In this document: positions 35,359 through 44,060 of the stretch, piece by piece
Position numbering within the stretch: the stretch's first letter is position 1
How the letters are laid out: the number at the start of each line of letters is the position of its first letter
Notes under the pieces: model-generated
Told to the model about the DNA's origin: nothing
The model's input: the letters and a program-made list of their open reading frames with translations, nothing else
Databases searched by the model: none
NCBI RefSeq assembly: GCF_001434365.1
Contig: NZ_AZFN01000004.1
Coordinates: 1 to 64,000 of the forward strand
DNA length: 64,000 nucleotides
Origin: Limosilactobacillus gastricus DSM 16045
GTDB lineage: Bacteria > Bacillota > Bacilli > Lactobacillales > Lactobacillaceae
Direction: 5' to 3'
Made by a program: the position numbers and the translations under genes

Positions 35359-37064
35359 GTTTTGCGATAAATTTGCCAAATCAAGGTGAACAAGATACTC
35401 AATCCCCAGACAATCAGAAGGGGATAGTAATAAAATGGTAATTTAAAGGAAAGGGTGATCGTATTATGACCAGCCGGAGCGGTGATCGTCGGGACGCCAA
35501 TCTGATTAACTTGATAGGCAACTTTTTTACCATTCAGTTTTAATTGAGACTGTTGATAGGTAATCAGAGGGAGCTGGATTTTACCGGCTTGATTCTGCTG
35601 CCAGCTGATTTGTAATTGTCCATTTTTGGTCACTTGATGGTTGAAGTATCGGAAATGATTAATGATCGTTGCTTGATAAGTGACGGCCCGGAATTGTTGC
35701 TTCCCTTTTAATTTATATTTCACGGGTAAATAGTCTGGGTGTCGTTTGTCAATGATCAAGAAAAGGGAGCCAGGATGGTCCGAGTTGATGTAGTTTTTAA
35801 TCAAGTGTTGATTATAACCGACAATGGAAACAGTATTGGTCCAACTGGTCAGGCCTTTGTGTTCAGCAATGATACAACGATGGCGAGTATGGTTAACGAC
35901 AGAACCAGCCGCCATAAAGGTCGCAATGACGAGCGCTACTTGAGCAATTACCCGCCAAGCTCGACGAGAATTATTGAGATAAGATAAGCTTCGGGCTAAT
36001 CCCGCAAACAAAAGCGGATAGGCAATAATTGTCAGCCGGTAGGGAAATTGTAAACTAGATTGGAGTTGGGGGAGGGTTTGATCGAACCAACGCCAGGGAA
36101 ACAAATTCGTGGCTAAGAAAAGCCAAACTAAGCCATTAATAACCAACCATAAGCCTAAATGATCATGTGACCGTCGCCATTGCCATGCAATCAGCATGAG
36201 GGTGATGAAAATCATTATTACCATTAAGTGGCTCAAGGTACCACGGCTAGCAAGGTGGATCCCGAGATGAAGGACATTTTTCGAAAGGACAAAGGCGCCG
36301 GGATTAGCGATCTGATTTTTAGAGTAGAGAACCAAAAAATTTAACCAAACATTGGTCGTAAAAATAATGGTGAGGCCAATGCTTTTTAATAACTGTTCCC
36401 AGAGATGCCGCTTTCGATGGCTCCTGATCCAAGCATCGATAAAGAAAGGAACTAACATGACGGTGAAAAAGATCGTGCTTAAAACATGAATTTGCATAAT
36501 GACCGTCATGGTCAAAGCTAAGGACCAAACCTTGATCCCATCATCAGGATTTTCATGGAGACGGATGGCTTGAACAACGGCAAAAGGCGCTAAAGCGGCT
36601 CCCCAAGCGGTCATGTTTTGATATTGCATCCAGCGGGTCATCCATCCAGCGCCCATAAAAGCGATCGTAATCATGATTCCAGCCCATTGGGGGGCTTTAA
36701 CCTGTTTAGTGACCTGATACATCCCACAGGCCGCCAGCATGAATAAAATCAAATCACTAATGATTTCATAGCCAAACCATGACTGGGTCAGCACCAAGAT
36801 AAGATCATTTAAATAAGCGAACAAGGGGCCGTAAACGGCATTAATGACCCGCCCAGACTGTTCAAAGCCAAAATTTGATTGGAATAAGTTAAAGTGACCG
36901 GTCTGGATTTGCTTAGCCGTATCGTAAAACCGGTTCATATGAAAGAGCCCGTCGGAACCGACTAAGGTGACGTGACTAATTAGTTGGGGGCCTAAAAAGA
37001 CCAGTGCCACCAGCAAAAAGATTAGGTAGGGCCATGAGCGTGTGGACAGTTGACGAATTCTCAT
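35343..37064 (-). CDS. Large polytopic membrane protein (PTPS-related/YfhO-like)
   Basis: A protein of 573 residues with about 12 hydrophobic segments and a soluble beta-rich C-terminal third ending in one more helix and a basic tail (IYRKTKRIR). The N-terminal outer loop (GSDGLFHMNRFYDTAKQIQTG) has the DxxxH-like acidic signature of GT-C-type proteins. It matches in outline the PTPS_related membrane family of lactobacilli (PF10131), of unknown function. Follows the LOG gene by 6 bases in one operon. Confidence 0.65.
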   Translation of the reverse strand: MRIRQLSTRSWPYLIFLLVALVFLGPQLISHVTLVGSDGLFHMNRFYDTAKQIQTGHFNLFQSNFGFEQSGRVINAVYGPLFAYLNDLILVLTQSWFGYEIISDLILFMLAACGMYQVTKQVKAPQWAGIMITIAFMGAGWMTRWMQYQNMTAWGAALAPFAVVQAIRLHENPDDGIKVWSLALTMTVIMQIHVLSTIFFTVMLVPFFIDAWIRSHRKRHLWEQLLKSIGLTIIFTTNVWLNFLVLYSKNQIANPGAFVLSKNVLHLGIHLASRGTLSHLMVIMIFITLMLIAWQWRRSHDHLGLWLVINGLVWLFLATNLFPWRWFDQTLPQLQSSLQFPYRLTIIAYPLLFAGLARSLSYLNNSRRAWRVIAQVALVIATFMAAGSVVNHTRHRCIIAEHKGLTSWTNTVSIVGYNQHLIKNYINSDHPGSLFLIIDKRHPDYLPVKYKLKGKQQFRAVTYQATIINHFRYFNHQVTKNGQLQISWQQNQAGKIQLPLITYQQSQLKLNGKKVAYQVNQIGVPTITAPAGHNTITLSFKLPFYYYPLLIVWGLSILFTLIWQIYRKTKRIR

Positions 37065-37070
37065 GGCTCG

Positions 37071-37640
37071 TTACCGATAGGTTCGAACAGCGGGAGCTTG
37101 GTAGTTGTCCATGAAATCAAGCAGCTCATTAAAAGTTGCGATAAAGCCGATTGATTCCACAAAATCGCGTTCCGCAAAGCCGGCAACTTGCATCTTACCC
37201 AACATACTTTTGAGGGGATTATAGTAACCGTTGAAGTTAAAGAGGGCGACTGGCTTAGCATTATCTCCAATGGCGGTCCACGAAAAGGCTTCGCTAACTT
37301 CTTCTAAAGTTCCTAAGCCCCCCGGCAAGGCGATCAGTCCATCGGCTAGATTCATCATCTTATCTTTTCTGATATCCATTTTGGGGACAATCTGGAGATC
37401 ACTTAACCGGTCTAAACTAGTCCCGCGGTCATATAGTTCTTGGGTAATTACGCCATGGACTTGACCACCATGGTCTAAAACCGAATTGGCGACCGCCCCC
37501 ATCATGCCGTATTGACCACCGCCATAGACGAGACTAATTTGATGGTCGGCTAGTTCTTGACCAAAGCGCTGGGCTAATTTGATGAATTCTGGATTGTGAC
37601 CAGGATTGGCACCGCAATAGACGGCAAGTGACTTAATCAT
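37071..37640 (-). CDS. LOG family protein (TIGR00730, nucleotide phosphoribohydrolase-like)
   Basis: A protein of 189 residues with AVYCGANPGHNPEF, VYGGGQYGMMGAVA and the family signature PGGLGTLEEVSEAFSW. LOG proteins split cytokinin or purine nucleoside 5'-monophosphates to base and ribose phosphate; the bacterial substrate is not known. First gene of a two-gene unit with the membrane protein. Confidence 0.9.
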   Translation of the reverse strand: MIKSLAVYCGANPGHNPEFIKLAQRFGQELADHQISLVYGGGQYGMMGAVANSVLDHGGQVHGVITQELYDRGTSLDRLSDLQIVPKMDIRKDKMMNLADGLIALPGGLGTLEEVSEAFSWTAIGDNAKPVALFNFNGYYNPLKSMLGKMQVAGFAERDFVESIGFIATFNELLDFMDNYQAPAVRTYR

Positions 37641-37698
37641 TGATTCTCTACCTCACATAAATAGCTATAACAATAATGTTAATTATACCGACATCAAA

Positions 37699-37728
37699 GA
37701 AAAAACGATAGTTAAATCACTATCGTTT
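37699..37728 (-). terminator. Terminator of the DUF4828 gene
   Basis: AAACGATAGT (37703-37712) pairs with ACTATCGTTT (37719-37728); a T-run follows on the minus strand. Confidence 0.8.
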
Positions 37729-38104
37729 AGAGGGGTTCAATATTGTAGGCTTGATCATCGGCTTCATCGATTAATTTAACCGGCCGTTCTTGATTGGTTT
37801 GGATGGTGATCCGGTAACCAAATTTATCCACAAAGGTTAATTCCTGACTGTTAATGTGCTCCACATTAGCTGGAATCGCTTGATCATCAATTGTAAGATT
37901 TAGTTTTGGTGAAATTGAAATTGTGTGCGTACGATTCCGAGTGCCATCAAAATATTTCCAATTCCCAGCATATAAAACGGGTAAAGAAGTTAATGGTTTG
38001 ATTTTGCGTTTCAATTGGGTGAACCCTAGCGAGCTAGAAATTCCAGCGACTAAGCCGATGCTAGATACTAATAGGCTGTTTTTTCTCATAATTCGTGACC
38101 CCAT
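37727..38104 (-). CDS. DUF4828 family protein
   Basis: A protein of 125 residues. A short N-terminal hydrophobic segment (SLLVSSIGLVAGISSSLGF) is followed by a small beta-rich domain with YAGNWKY, HTISISPKLNLTIDD and VDKFGYRITIQT, the look of the DUF4828 family of lactobacilli. Unknown function. Start uncertain: ATG 38104 or 38089, neither with a clear RBS. Confidence 0.68.
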   Translation of the reverse strand: MGSRIMRKNSLLVSSIGLVAGISSSLGFTQLKRKIKPLTSLPVLYAGNWKYFDGTRNRTHTISISPKLNLTIDDQAIPANVEHINSQELTFVDKFGYRITIQTNQERPVKLIDEADDQAYNIEPL

Positions 38105-38238
38105 GGTAAGTCGGATTCTGATATATACTAATATACCCTTTTTTTAATGAGTTTATGTTATTAAAAGATTTCAATTCTGTTAAAACTTTGCAATAATTGG
38201 TAAAATGAATTTTAGAACTATGAAAAGGGGTCAATCTT

Positions 38239-39249
38239 ATGTTAAAACTAGGAATTATTGGAACCAATATTATTACCGATCAAATGTTAGATGCCGCTAA
38301 AACATCGGGACGTTATCAACTAACAGCCGTTTACTCCCGAACTACCAAGCGGGCGAAGGAATTTGGAAAACCATATGGGGCTACGCAATTTTTTGATGAT
38401 TTAGAAAGCTTCTTTGATGAAGGTGATTTTGACGTTGTCTACATTGCTTCGCCTAACAGCGTGCACTATCTACAAGTTCGCTTGGCCATTGAAAACGACA
38501 AATTTGTCATTTTGGAAAAGCCGGCCTTTGTTAACCCCGAAGAATTTAGTCGGATTGAATCCTTATTGCAAGCTCATCCGAAAGCGCGCTTGGTGGAGGC
38601 TGCTCGTCATATCCATACAGGGCTCTTCCATGAATCGGAAAATCAATTAGCGAAGATGGAAACCGTGGAAGGGGCGAACTTCACGGTGATGAAATATTCA
38701 TCCCGATATGATAAGGTTTTGGCCGGTGAAAAACCTTATCCAAATATCTTCACCCCCGAATTTGCTGGGGGCGCCTTAATGGATCTCGGGGTGTACGCGG
38801 TCTATGCTTCTGTGACCTTATTTGGGGCACCTAATAGTGTGGTCTACTTCCCAACGATGGTCAAGAGTGGTGTCGATGGTTTAGGTACTGCCTTATTAAC
38901 CTATGACAAGTTTAGTGTGACTTTGAATTTCGGTAAGACGGCCAACTCACACCTAGTTTCCGAAATTTACGGATTAAAGGATACTTTGGTTTACGACAGT
39001 ATTTTTGATACCACCAAGGTAACTTACTTTGATGCTAACAAGGAAGCACATGACTTATCAGCTAAGTATTATGAAAACTCCATGGTCGATGAGTTAAACG
39101 ACTTTGCTAATCTCTTTGAGAATCCTAATGATGAAGTTCAAGCAGCCCTTTACAAGAAGTGGTTTGAACTCGCCCGGACCGTTAACATGGTAATGTTCAA
39201 CTTGCGGGAATCAGCTGATTTGACTTTCCCTGCCGACAATAATCGTTAA
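38239..39249 (+). CDS. Gfo/Idh/MocA family oxidoreductase
   Basis: A protein of 336 residues. N-terminal Rossmann fold KLGIIGTNIITDQML, then YIASPNSVHYLQVRLAIENDKFVILEKPAFVN with the family EKP motif; the C-terminal half is the alpha/beta substrate domain (GGALMDLGVYAVYASVTLFG). It oxidises or reduces a sugar or inositol-like compound; substrate not predicted. RBS AAAAGGGG. The helicase gene starts 4 bases after it. Confidence 0.88.
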   Translation: MLKLGIIGTNIITDQMLDAAKTSGRYQLTAVYSRTTKRAKEFGKPYGATQFFDDLESFFDEGDFDVVYIASPNSVHYLQVRLAIENDKFVILEKPAFVNPEEFSRIESLLQAHPKARLVEAARHIHTGLFHESENQLAKMETVEGANFTVMKYSSRYDKVLAGEKPYPNIFTPEFAGGALMDLGVYAVYASVTLFGAPNSVVYFPTMVKSGVDGLGTALLTYDKFSVTLNFGKTANSHLVSEIYGLKDTLVYDSIFDTTKVTYFDANKEAHDLSAKYYENSMVDELNDFANLFENPNDEVQAALYKKWFELARTVNMVMFNLRESADLTFPADNNR

Positions 39250-39253
39250 GCAC

Positions 39254-40531
39254 ATGCAATTAAATGAAAGATTTCAGCAACATTTTCAAGAGCGTGGTTT
39301 TGAAGAACCGACCTTAATTCAAGAACAGGTTTTTCAACCCATGCTCCAAGATCAAGATCTACTTGGAATCGCTCCAACTGGCTCGGGTAAGACCTTAGCT
39401 TTTGCCTGGCCCTTATTGCCCAAACTAATGGCTCAACAAGGTGTCCAATTGGTAGTTTTAGAACCTTCGCAGGAACTAGCGATACAAACAAGCCAGGTCT
39501 TGCGAGAATGGGGAAGTTTGCTAGGCCTAAGCGTTCAATCATTAACTGGGGGAGCTAACTTAAAACGGCAGGCAGAGCGATTGAAAAAAGGTCATCCGGA
39601 AGTGGTGGTTGGCACGCCGGGGCGCGTAAATCATTTATTAGATGAACGGATCTTAAAGTTACATCGAGTGATCACCGTAGTAGTTGATGAAGTGGATGAA
39701 CTCTTAACGGATGATTCGCGCGATCAAGTTTTACGAGTTATTCAAGTGGTTCCCCAGGAAGCCCAGTTAGCCCTATTTTCGGCGACGAGCGGGGAACTGA
39801 CGAATCAGTTAAGGGATCTATTTGATCGTGACTTTAGTGTAGTTGATGTTCGAGCGGATGATCACAGTCGCGGCCTTGTTAATCATGGCTTAGTGAAAGC
39901 GTCCACGATGAGCGATAAGGCGGCCATGCTGGAACGCTTGAGCCATACGAAAAATTTTCGGGCCTTGGTATTTTTTACTAGTATTAAGACTTTGCATTAT
40001 ACGGCAAGTCGTTTACAACATGCAGGTGTTTCGGTAGCTAGTTTAGGTGGTAAACAACGGCAGACAGAACGTGAAGAAATGCTTCGAAAGTTTCGTAAAC
40101 GACAAGTGAAATTGTTATTAACTACAGATGTGGCTGCCCGGGGGTTAGATATCCCTAAACTACCGGCGGTGGTAAACTTTGAATTACCGAACTCGGCCGA
40201 TGCTTATGTCCACCGAACCGGCCGAACCGGTCGTCAAGGCGAACCTGGCACGGTCATTAATTTAGGGAATGGTCATGATTTTCGGGATTTAAAAAAGCTT
40301 TTGGCGGAAACTGAATATGTTTTAAAACCGATGACAATTGCTAAACAACGAGTCATGGACCAGGAAAAAGCGAAGGAATTAGTTAAACCTAGCCCAAAGG
40401 CCAAAGTAGATTCAGCGAATAAGAAAACAAAGGGGTCAATAACCCAATCGACGCCGTTGAAAGCTCGCAAAAAAAAGAATCGTAAAAATAAGGGAATTCG
40501 CTTCAAACATCGGCAAAAATCACAAAATTAA
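39254..40531 (+). CDS. DEAD-box RNA helicase (CshB-like)
   Basis: A protein of 425 residues. Q-motif FEEPTLIQEQVFQPML, Walker A APTGSGKT, GTPGRV, motif II VVDEVDELL (DEVD instead of DEAD), SAT in LFSATSGE, and HRTGRTGR. The last 60 residues are Lys/Arg-rich (KARKKKNRKNKGIRFKHRQ), an RNA-binding tail. It likely acts in ribosome assembly or mRNA turnover, notably in the cold. Confidence 0.9.
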   Translation: MQLNERFQQHFQERGFEEPTLIQEQVFQPMLQDQDLLGIAPTGSGKTLAFAWPLLPKLMAQQGVQLVVLEPSQELAIQTSQVLREWGSLLGLSVQSLTGGANLKRQAERLKKGHPEVVVGTPGRVNHLLDERILKLHRVITVVVDEVDELLTDDSRDQVLRVIQVVPQEAQLALFSATSGELTNQLRDLFDRDFSVVDVRADDHSRGLVNHGLVKASTMSDKAAMLERLSHTKNFRALVFFTSIKTLHYTASRLQHAGVSVASLGGKQRQTEREEMLRKFRKRQVKLLLTTDVAARGLDIPKLPAVVNFELPNSADAYVHRTGRTGRQGEPGTVINLGNGHDFRDLKKLLAETEYVLKPMTIAKQRVMDQEKAKELVKPSPKAKVDSANKKTKGSITQSTPLKARKKKNRKNKGIRFKHRQKSQN

Positions 40532-40535
40532 AATC

Positions 40536-40580
40536 GGACTGGCTGGACCAAATATGGTATTATGGTCACAGTCCTTTTTT
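40536..40580 (+). terminator. Terminator after the helicase gene
   Basis: GGACTG (40536-40541) pairs with CAGTCC (40569-40574) with further partial pairing inside, followed by T6 immediately before the tRNA. Confidence 0.65.
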
Positions 40581-40653
40581 GGCCCTATAGTATAACTGGA
40601 TAGTACACCCGCCTCCTAAGCGGTCGATTCCGGTTCGATTCCGGATGGGGCTA
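40581..40653 (+). tRNA. tRNA-Arg (anticodon CCU)
   Basis: A 73-nt cloverleaf. Acceptor stem GGCCCTA with TGGGGCT, D-arm GTAT/GTAC with a GG-containing loop, anticodon loop CTCCTAA giving CCU (reads AGG), T-arm TCCGG-TTCGATT-CCGGA, discriminator A. CCA is not encoded. The outermost acceptor pair is G-U, and the first anticodon-stem pair is mismatched. Confidence 0.9.
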
Positions 40654-40705
40654 TTAAATTACAGATATATTAGTGATATAATTAAGCCGAAAGTGGGGTG
40701 ACACG

Positions 40706-40930
40706 ATGTCAAAGAAAAACTTTCGGCTGGTAACTGGTCTAATTTGGTTAGTCTTATTATTAGTCGGTTGGTTGTTGTTTCATATTTCCTGGTGGGGCTA
40801 TCTCCTGATGATCATTTGGATCGGTTTTGCTCACGTTTGGTTAAATCGCTTGCGAGATGACCAAGTGACGAGTTTTACTTGGCTCTTTGTGATTGTTGAT
40901 GTGATTTTGTTATTGATTGCTATGATATAA
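40706..40930 (+). CDS. Small hypothetical membrane protein
   Basis: A protein of 74 residues with three hydrophobic segments (LVTGLIWLVLLLVGWLLF, WGYLLMIIWIGFAHVWL, TWLFVIVDVILLLIAMI) and Lys/Arg residues between. GTGG-type RBS upstream and a good terminator directly after, so it is probably expressed. Not recognised. Confidence 0.65.
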   Translation: MSKKNFRLVTGLIWLVLLLVGWLLFHISWWGYLLMIIWIGFAHVWLNRLRDDQVTSFTWLFVIVDVILLLIAMI

Positions 40931-40973
40931 AAAGAACGAGGATCGATTTGAAAATCGATTCTCGTTCTTTTTT
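40929..40973. terminator. Bidirectional terminator
   Basis: AAAAAGAACGAG pairs with CTCGTTCTTTTT around an inner ATCGATTT/AAATCGAT stem; serves the small membrane gene and the convergent ATPase. Confidence 0.88.
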
Positions 40974-42030
40974 AATCGTCAAGATGATAGACTTCAACAT
41001 AGCGATCAAAGCGTGGCAAAGTAAAGGAAAGATAACCGTAATGATCAGTATTAACTAACCCTTTCTTCTTCAGGCGATCTCGACATCCTGACATCAGACT
41101 AGAAGAATAATGGAGTTCTTCACGTAAATCTTTGATGCGACATTCAGCATGGTTACCTTGGATTTTAACCATGGCAATCAGAACCTTTTGATCGTTAAAC
41201 ATAATTTCAGACCACAATTTATGATAAACATATTCTTGAATATTAGCATCAAATTCATTGAGTAAATCAAGTTCGTTCAATTCTGGATGTTCCCATTTTA
41301 AATATCCTAGAAGTTGGAAAGCGTAGGGATATCCTTTGGTAAGCTTAGCTAGTTTAATGGCCTCTGGATCTGGGAGGTTAAAAATTTGTTGATACTCATT
41401 ACTGATAGCGGTCAGGTTTAACGGTCGTAAGAAAATTTTGGGCGCTCGGTATAGAAAAGTTAAATTATCATCATTTTGTAAGTCAGAAATGTTTTCGTAG
41501 AGTCCAGTCATTAATAAAAAAATCGGGGCGTCTTGACGAATAAAAATTTGAAAGGCCGACGCAAACTCTCGCATGGCTGGGGTATTAGTAACTTCGTCAA
41601 TGGAAACCAAAATTCGGTAATGGCGGTCACGTGCAACTTTTAGCAGTTGGTCAATCGCAACTTCAATATCAGAAATTTGATGACTTGGTTCAAAATTAGC
41701 AGTAATTCCCCAAAAAGATAAGTTTATTTTGGCATCAACATATAATTTATGTAATTGTGGGGATTGATAAAGCTTACTTGCCAGAGCTTGCAGTAAGTCA
41801 CGAGAACTGTTGAGTTCAATAACAATCCAGTGATCTTTTTGACTTAAAGTTTTATCAATTTCTGTTAAAGTAACGGTCTTACCTGATCCCCGGATTCCTG
41901 ACAAAACATAAATTTGATTATTAATAAGTGGAGCATCAAATTCATCAATAACCTTATTGATGGCTTGGGGTCGATCGATTAGAGTTAAAGGAGTTTTACC
42001 AAAATTAAGGGTAAAAGGATTTTGAGTCAT
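40972..42030 (-). CDS. AAA+ ATP-binding protein with C-terminal winged-helix region
   Basis: A protein of 351 residues in the style of archaeal-ATPase/STAND-like P-loop proteins common in lactobacilli. Walker A GIRGSGKT, Walker B ILVSIDEVTN, then sensor region LTGLYENISDL. The last 80 residues (CRIKDLREELHYSSSLMSGCRDRLKKKGL) look like a winged helix that could bind DNA. Role unknown. ATG 42030 follows CAGGAG; the in-frame TTG at 42069 lies inside the upstream repeats. Confidence 0.75.
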   Translation of the reverse strand: MTQNPFTLNFGKTPLTLIDRPQAINKVIDEFDAPLINNQIYVLSGIRGSGKTVTLTEIDKTLSQKDHWIVIELNSSRDLLQALASKLYQSPQLHKLYVDAKINLSFWGITANFEPSHQISDIEVAIDQLLKVARDRHYRILVSIDEVTNTPAMREFASAFQIFIRQDAPIFLLMTGLYENISDLQNDDNLTFLYRAPKIFLRPLNLTAISNEYQQIFNLPDPEAIKLAKLTKGYPYAFQLLGYLKWEHPELNELDLLNEFDANIQEYVYHKLWSEIMFNDQKVLIAMVKIQGNHAECRIKDLREELHYSSSLMSGCRDRLKKKGLVNTDHYGYLSFTLPRFDRYVEVYHLDD

Positions 42031-42042
42031 ATTTTTATCTCC

Positions 42043-42095
42043 TGTATAACTATGTATAACTTTTTTCAAATTGTATAACTATGTATAACTTTTTT
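42043..42095 (-). repeat. Tandem 24-bp repeats in the ATPase promoter/leader
   Basis: Two identical 24-bp copies (42043-42066 and 42072-42095) separated by 5 bp. Each copy contains TGTATAACTA and TGTATAACTT in tandem, so the 9-mer TGTATAACT occurs four times. The array abuts the ribosome site of the ATPase gene. A regulator-binding array is likely; the ATPase's own winged helix is one candidate. Confidence 0.8.
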
Positions 42096-42102
42096 GCACA
42101 AC

Positions 42103-42128
42103 AAAAAATCGGGAACTCAGTCCCGATT
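42103..42128 (-). terminator. Terminator of the flavodoxin-gtrA operon
   Basis: AATCGGGA pairs with TCCCGATT (42107-42114, 42121-42128), with a T-run on the minus strand side. Confidence 0.82.
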
Positions 42129-42564
42129 ATTTATCAGCAATATCCCGATTATCTTTAAAAATTAACCACTTGGAGAAGATATAGTTGGCAATGACGACAA
42201 TGACATTATCAATGACCTTAAGGATGAATTGTTGCAAATCACTATCAAAGCCAAAAACGTGAACCCCAATATTCATAAATGCGAGGTCAATGATCAAAGT
42301 GAGAGCCCGATAGAAGAAGAAGAGCAGACATTCGACCAGAAAATCACTAACCGTCGTGTAATGGGAACCAAAAACCCAAACTTTATTGGTTAGATAGGCC
42401 ACAAAAACGGATAAAAACCAAGCAATTGAGGTGGCTGCTGTTACTCCCAGGTGGGTGTACATGATCATTAACTGATAAGAAGCAATATTAATAATGGTGG
42501 TGACAACACCCCAGAAAAGATAAGCGATAATCGATTTGTACTTACTAAATAATTCCATCAGCAT
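42127..42564 (-). CDS. GtrA family membrane protein
   Basis: A protein of 145 residues with four membrane helices (AYLFWGVVTTIINIASYQLM, SIAWFLSVFVAYLTNKVWVFGS, and two more). TNKVWVF followed by YIFSKWLIF is the GtrA pattern. Such proteins flip or assist polyprenyl-phosphate-sugar precursors for wall or teichoic acid glycosylation. Starts 3 bases after the flavodoxin stop. Confidence 0.87.
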   Translation of the reverse strand: MLMELFSKYKSIIAYLFWGVVTTIINIASYQLMIMYTHLGVTAATSIAWFLSVFVAYLTNKVWVFGSHYTTVSDFLVECLLFFFYRALTLIIDLAFMNIGVHVFGFDSDLQQFILKVIDNVIVVIANYIFSKWLIFKDNRDIADK

Positions 42565-42567
42565 GTT

Positions 42568-43020
42568 TTATTTCACCTGAGCAATTAACTGATCGACCAT
42601 TTTTTCGAGTTGGATGACGTCGTCGCCTTCTGGACTAAGGTTAATTTTAACGAGGTCGGCTCCCCTAGTTGCCCCAGCAGTTTCGAATGCTTCAGCAAAT
42701 TTATCAACTGCCACGCAGAAGTCATCACCATATTCGGTATCACCAGAACCAGCGACTCCGTATACCTTGCCACTTAGATCGGTCTCTTGCAGATCTTCGT
42801 AAAAGTCGAGCCCTTCATCAGGCAATGCGCCTTCATCGTATGTGTAGGGGCAAACGACGCAAATATCAACGTCAGCAAAATCGGCGGCGTCAGCTAAGGT
42901 AATTTCAGTCATCTCAACGTCGACATTCCGTTCTTCAAAAGTGCTGGTAATGATATCAGCCACATCTTCATTGTTACCGGTGATGGTTGCAAAAACCACT
43001 AAGGCTTTCGTCATGTTCAT
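42568..43020 (-). CDS. Flavodoxin
   Basis: A protein of 150 residues, very acidic. FMN phosphate loop VFATITGNNEDVAD, the 50s loop VCPYTYDEGALPDE and the 90s loop GSGDTEYGDDFCVAVD. It carries electrons to reductive enzymes in place of ferredoxin. RBS GAGGAAAT upstream. First gene of a two-gene unit with gtrA. Confidence 0.92.
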   Translation of the reverse strand: MNMTKALVVFATITGNNEDVADIITSTFEERNVDVEMTEITLADAADFADVDICVVCPYTYDEGALPDEGLDFYEDLQETDLSGKVYGVAGSGDTEYGDDFCVAVDKFAEAFETAGATRGADLVKINLSPEGDDVIQLEKMVDQLIAQVK

Positions 43021-43110
43021 TTCCTCTTTTCGACTAATAATTCATTGTCATAGTATAGCATGTTTTGTAAGTGGTATACTATTTACATTAATGGAAAGAA
43101 GGAGTCGACA

Positions 43111-43968
43111 ATGATTAGTTTGAAATCATCACGTGAGATTCATGATATGGAAGCTTCTGGTGCAGTTTTAGCGGGGATGCATATTGGAATGCGTGAAATT
43201 ATTAAACCAGGTATTTCAAGCTGGGTAATTGAAGAATTCGCCCGGGAATACTTTCAAGATCGGGGAGCAGTTGCTGCCCAAATTGGTTTTGAGGGATATG
43301 AATTTGCCACCTGTGTCAGTGTGAATGATGAAATTTGCCATGGCTTTCCGCGTAAAGAACTAATTCTTCAAGAAGGGGATTTGGTTAAGGTTGATACGGT
43401 AGTTGAATACGATGGGGCCTTTAGCGACTCCTGTTGGAGTTATGCAGTCGGTCAAGTGAGTCCGCAGATTCAAGACTTGATGAAGGTCACTAAAGAATCA
43501 TTGTATTTAGGGATTGATGCGGCCCAAGTTGGCAAGCGACTCGGCGATATTGGGGCGGTCATTCAGCATTTTACCGAAGATGAACATGGTTATGGGGACG
43601 TTCGGGATTTTGTCGGTCATGGCATTGGACCGACGATGCACGAAGATCCGATGGTAGCTCATTACGGCATTGCTGGGAAGGGCAAACGCCTGCAAAACGG
43701 CATGACCATTACGATTGAACCAATGATTAATACCGGCACTTGGGAAGCGGATACTAGTGATCCAAGTGGTTGGGTGGCCCGGACAGCTGATGGCGGTTGG
43801 AGTTGCCAATACGAGCACACTATTGCTATTACGAATGATGGTCCCAAAATCCTAACATCACAAGATCCACAAGCCGATGCAGAATACTTATTAGCTGATT
43901 ATGAAGAACTGTTTACTCCGCATGCTGAAGCGGCCAAACGAATTGCTCAACATTATCAAAACAAATAG
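43111..43968 (+). CDS. map: Methionine aminopeptidase, type I
   Basis: A protein of 285 residues that removes the initiator methionine. Metal ligands: VKVDTVVEYDGAFSDSCWSY (two Asp), FVGHGIGPTMHEDP (His), TIEPMINTG (Glu) and EHTIAI (Glu). Longer than E. coli MetAP by a C-terminal stretch, as in other lactobacilli. ATG 43111 follows AAGGAG; the upstream in-frame start lies before the RBS. Confidence 0.94.
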   Translation: MISLKSSREIHDMEASGAVLAGMHIGMREIIKPGISSWVIEEFAREYFQDRGAVAAQIGFEGYEFATCVSVNDEICHGFPRKELILQEGDLVKVDTVVEYDGAFSDSCWSYAVGQVSPQIQDLMKVTKESLYLGIDAAQVGKRLGDIGAVIQHFTEDEHGYGDVRDFVGHGIGPTMHEDPMVAHYGIAGKGKRLQNGMTITIEPMINTGTWEADTSDPSGWVARTADGGWSCQYEHTIAITNDGPKILTSQDPQADAEYLLADYEELFTPHAEAAKRIAQHYQNK

Positions 43969-44060
43969 TTAGATTGGAACTGGGGTCGGAAGCTAGTCGT
44001 GTTCTTAACTGGCAAGCTTGAAAACTATCAAGACGATTATTAAAACGAGGAGGATCGGTA

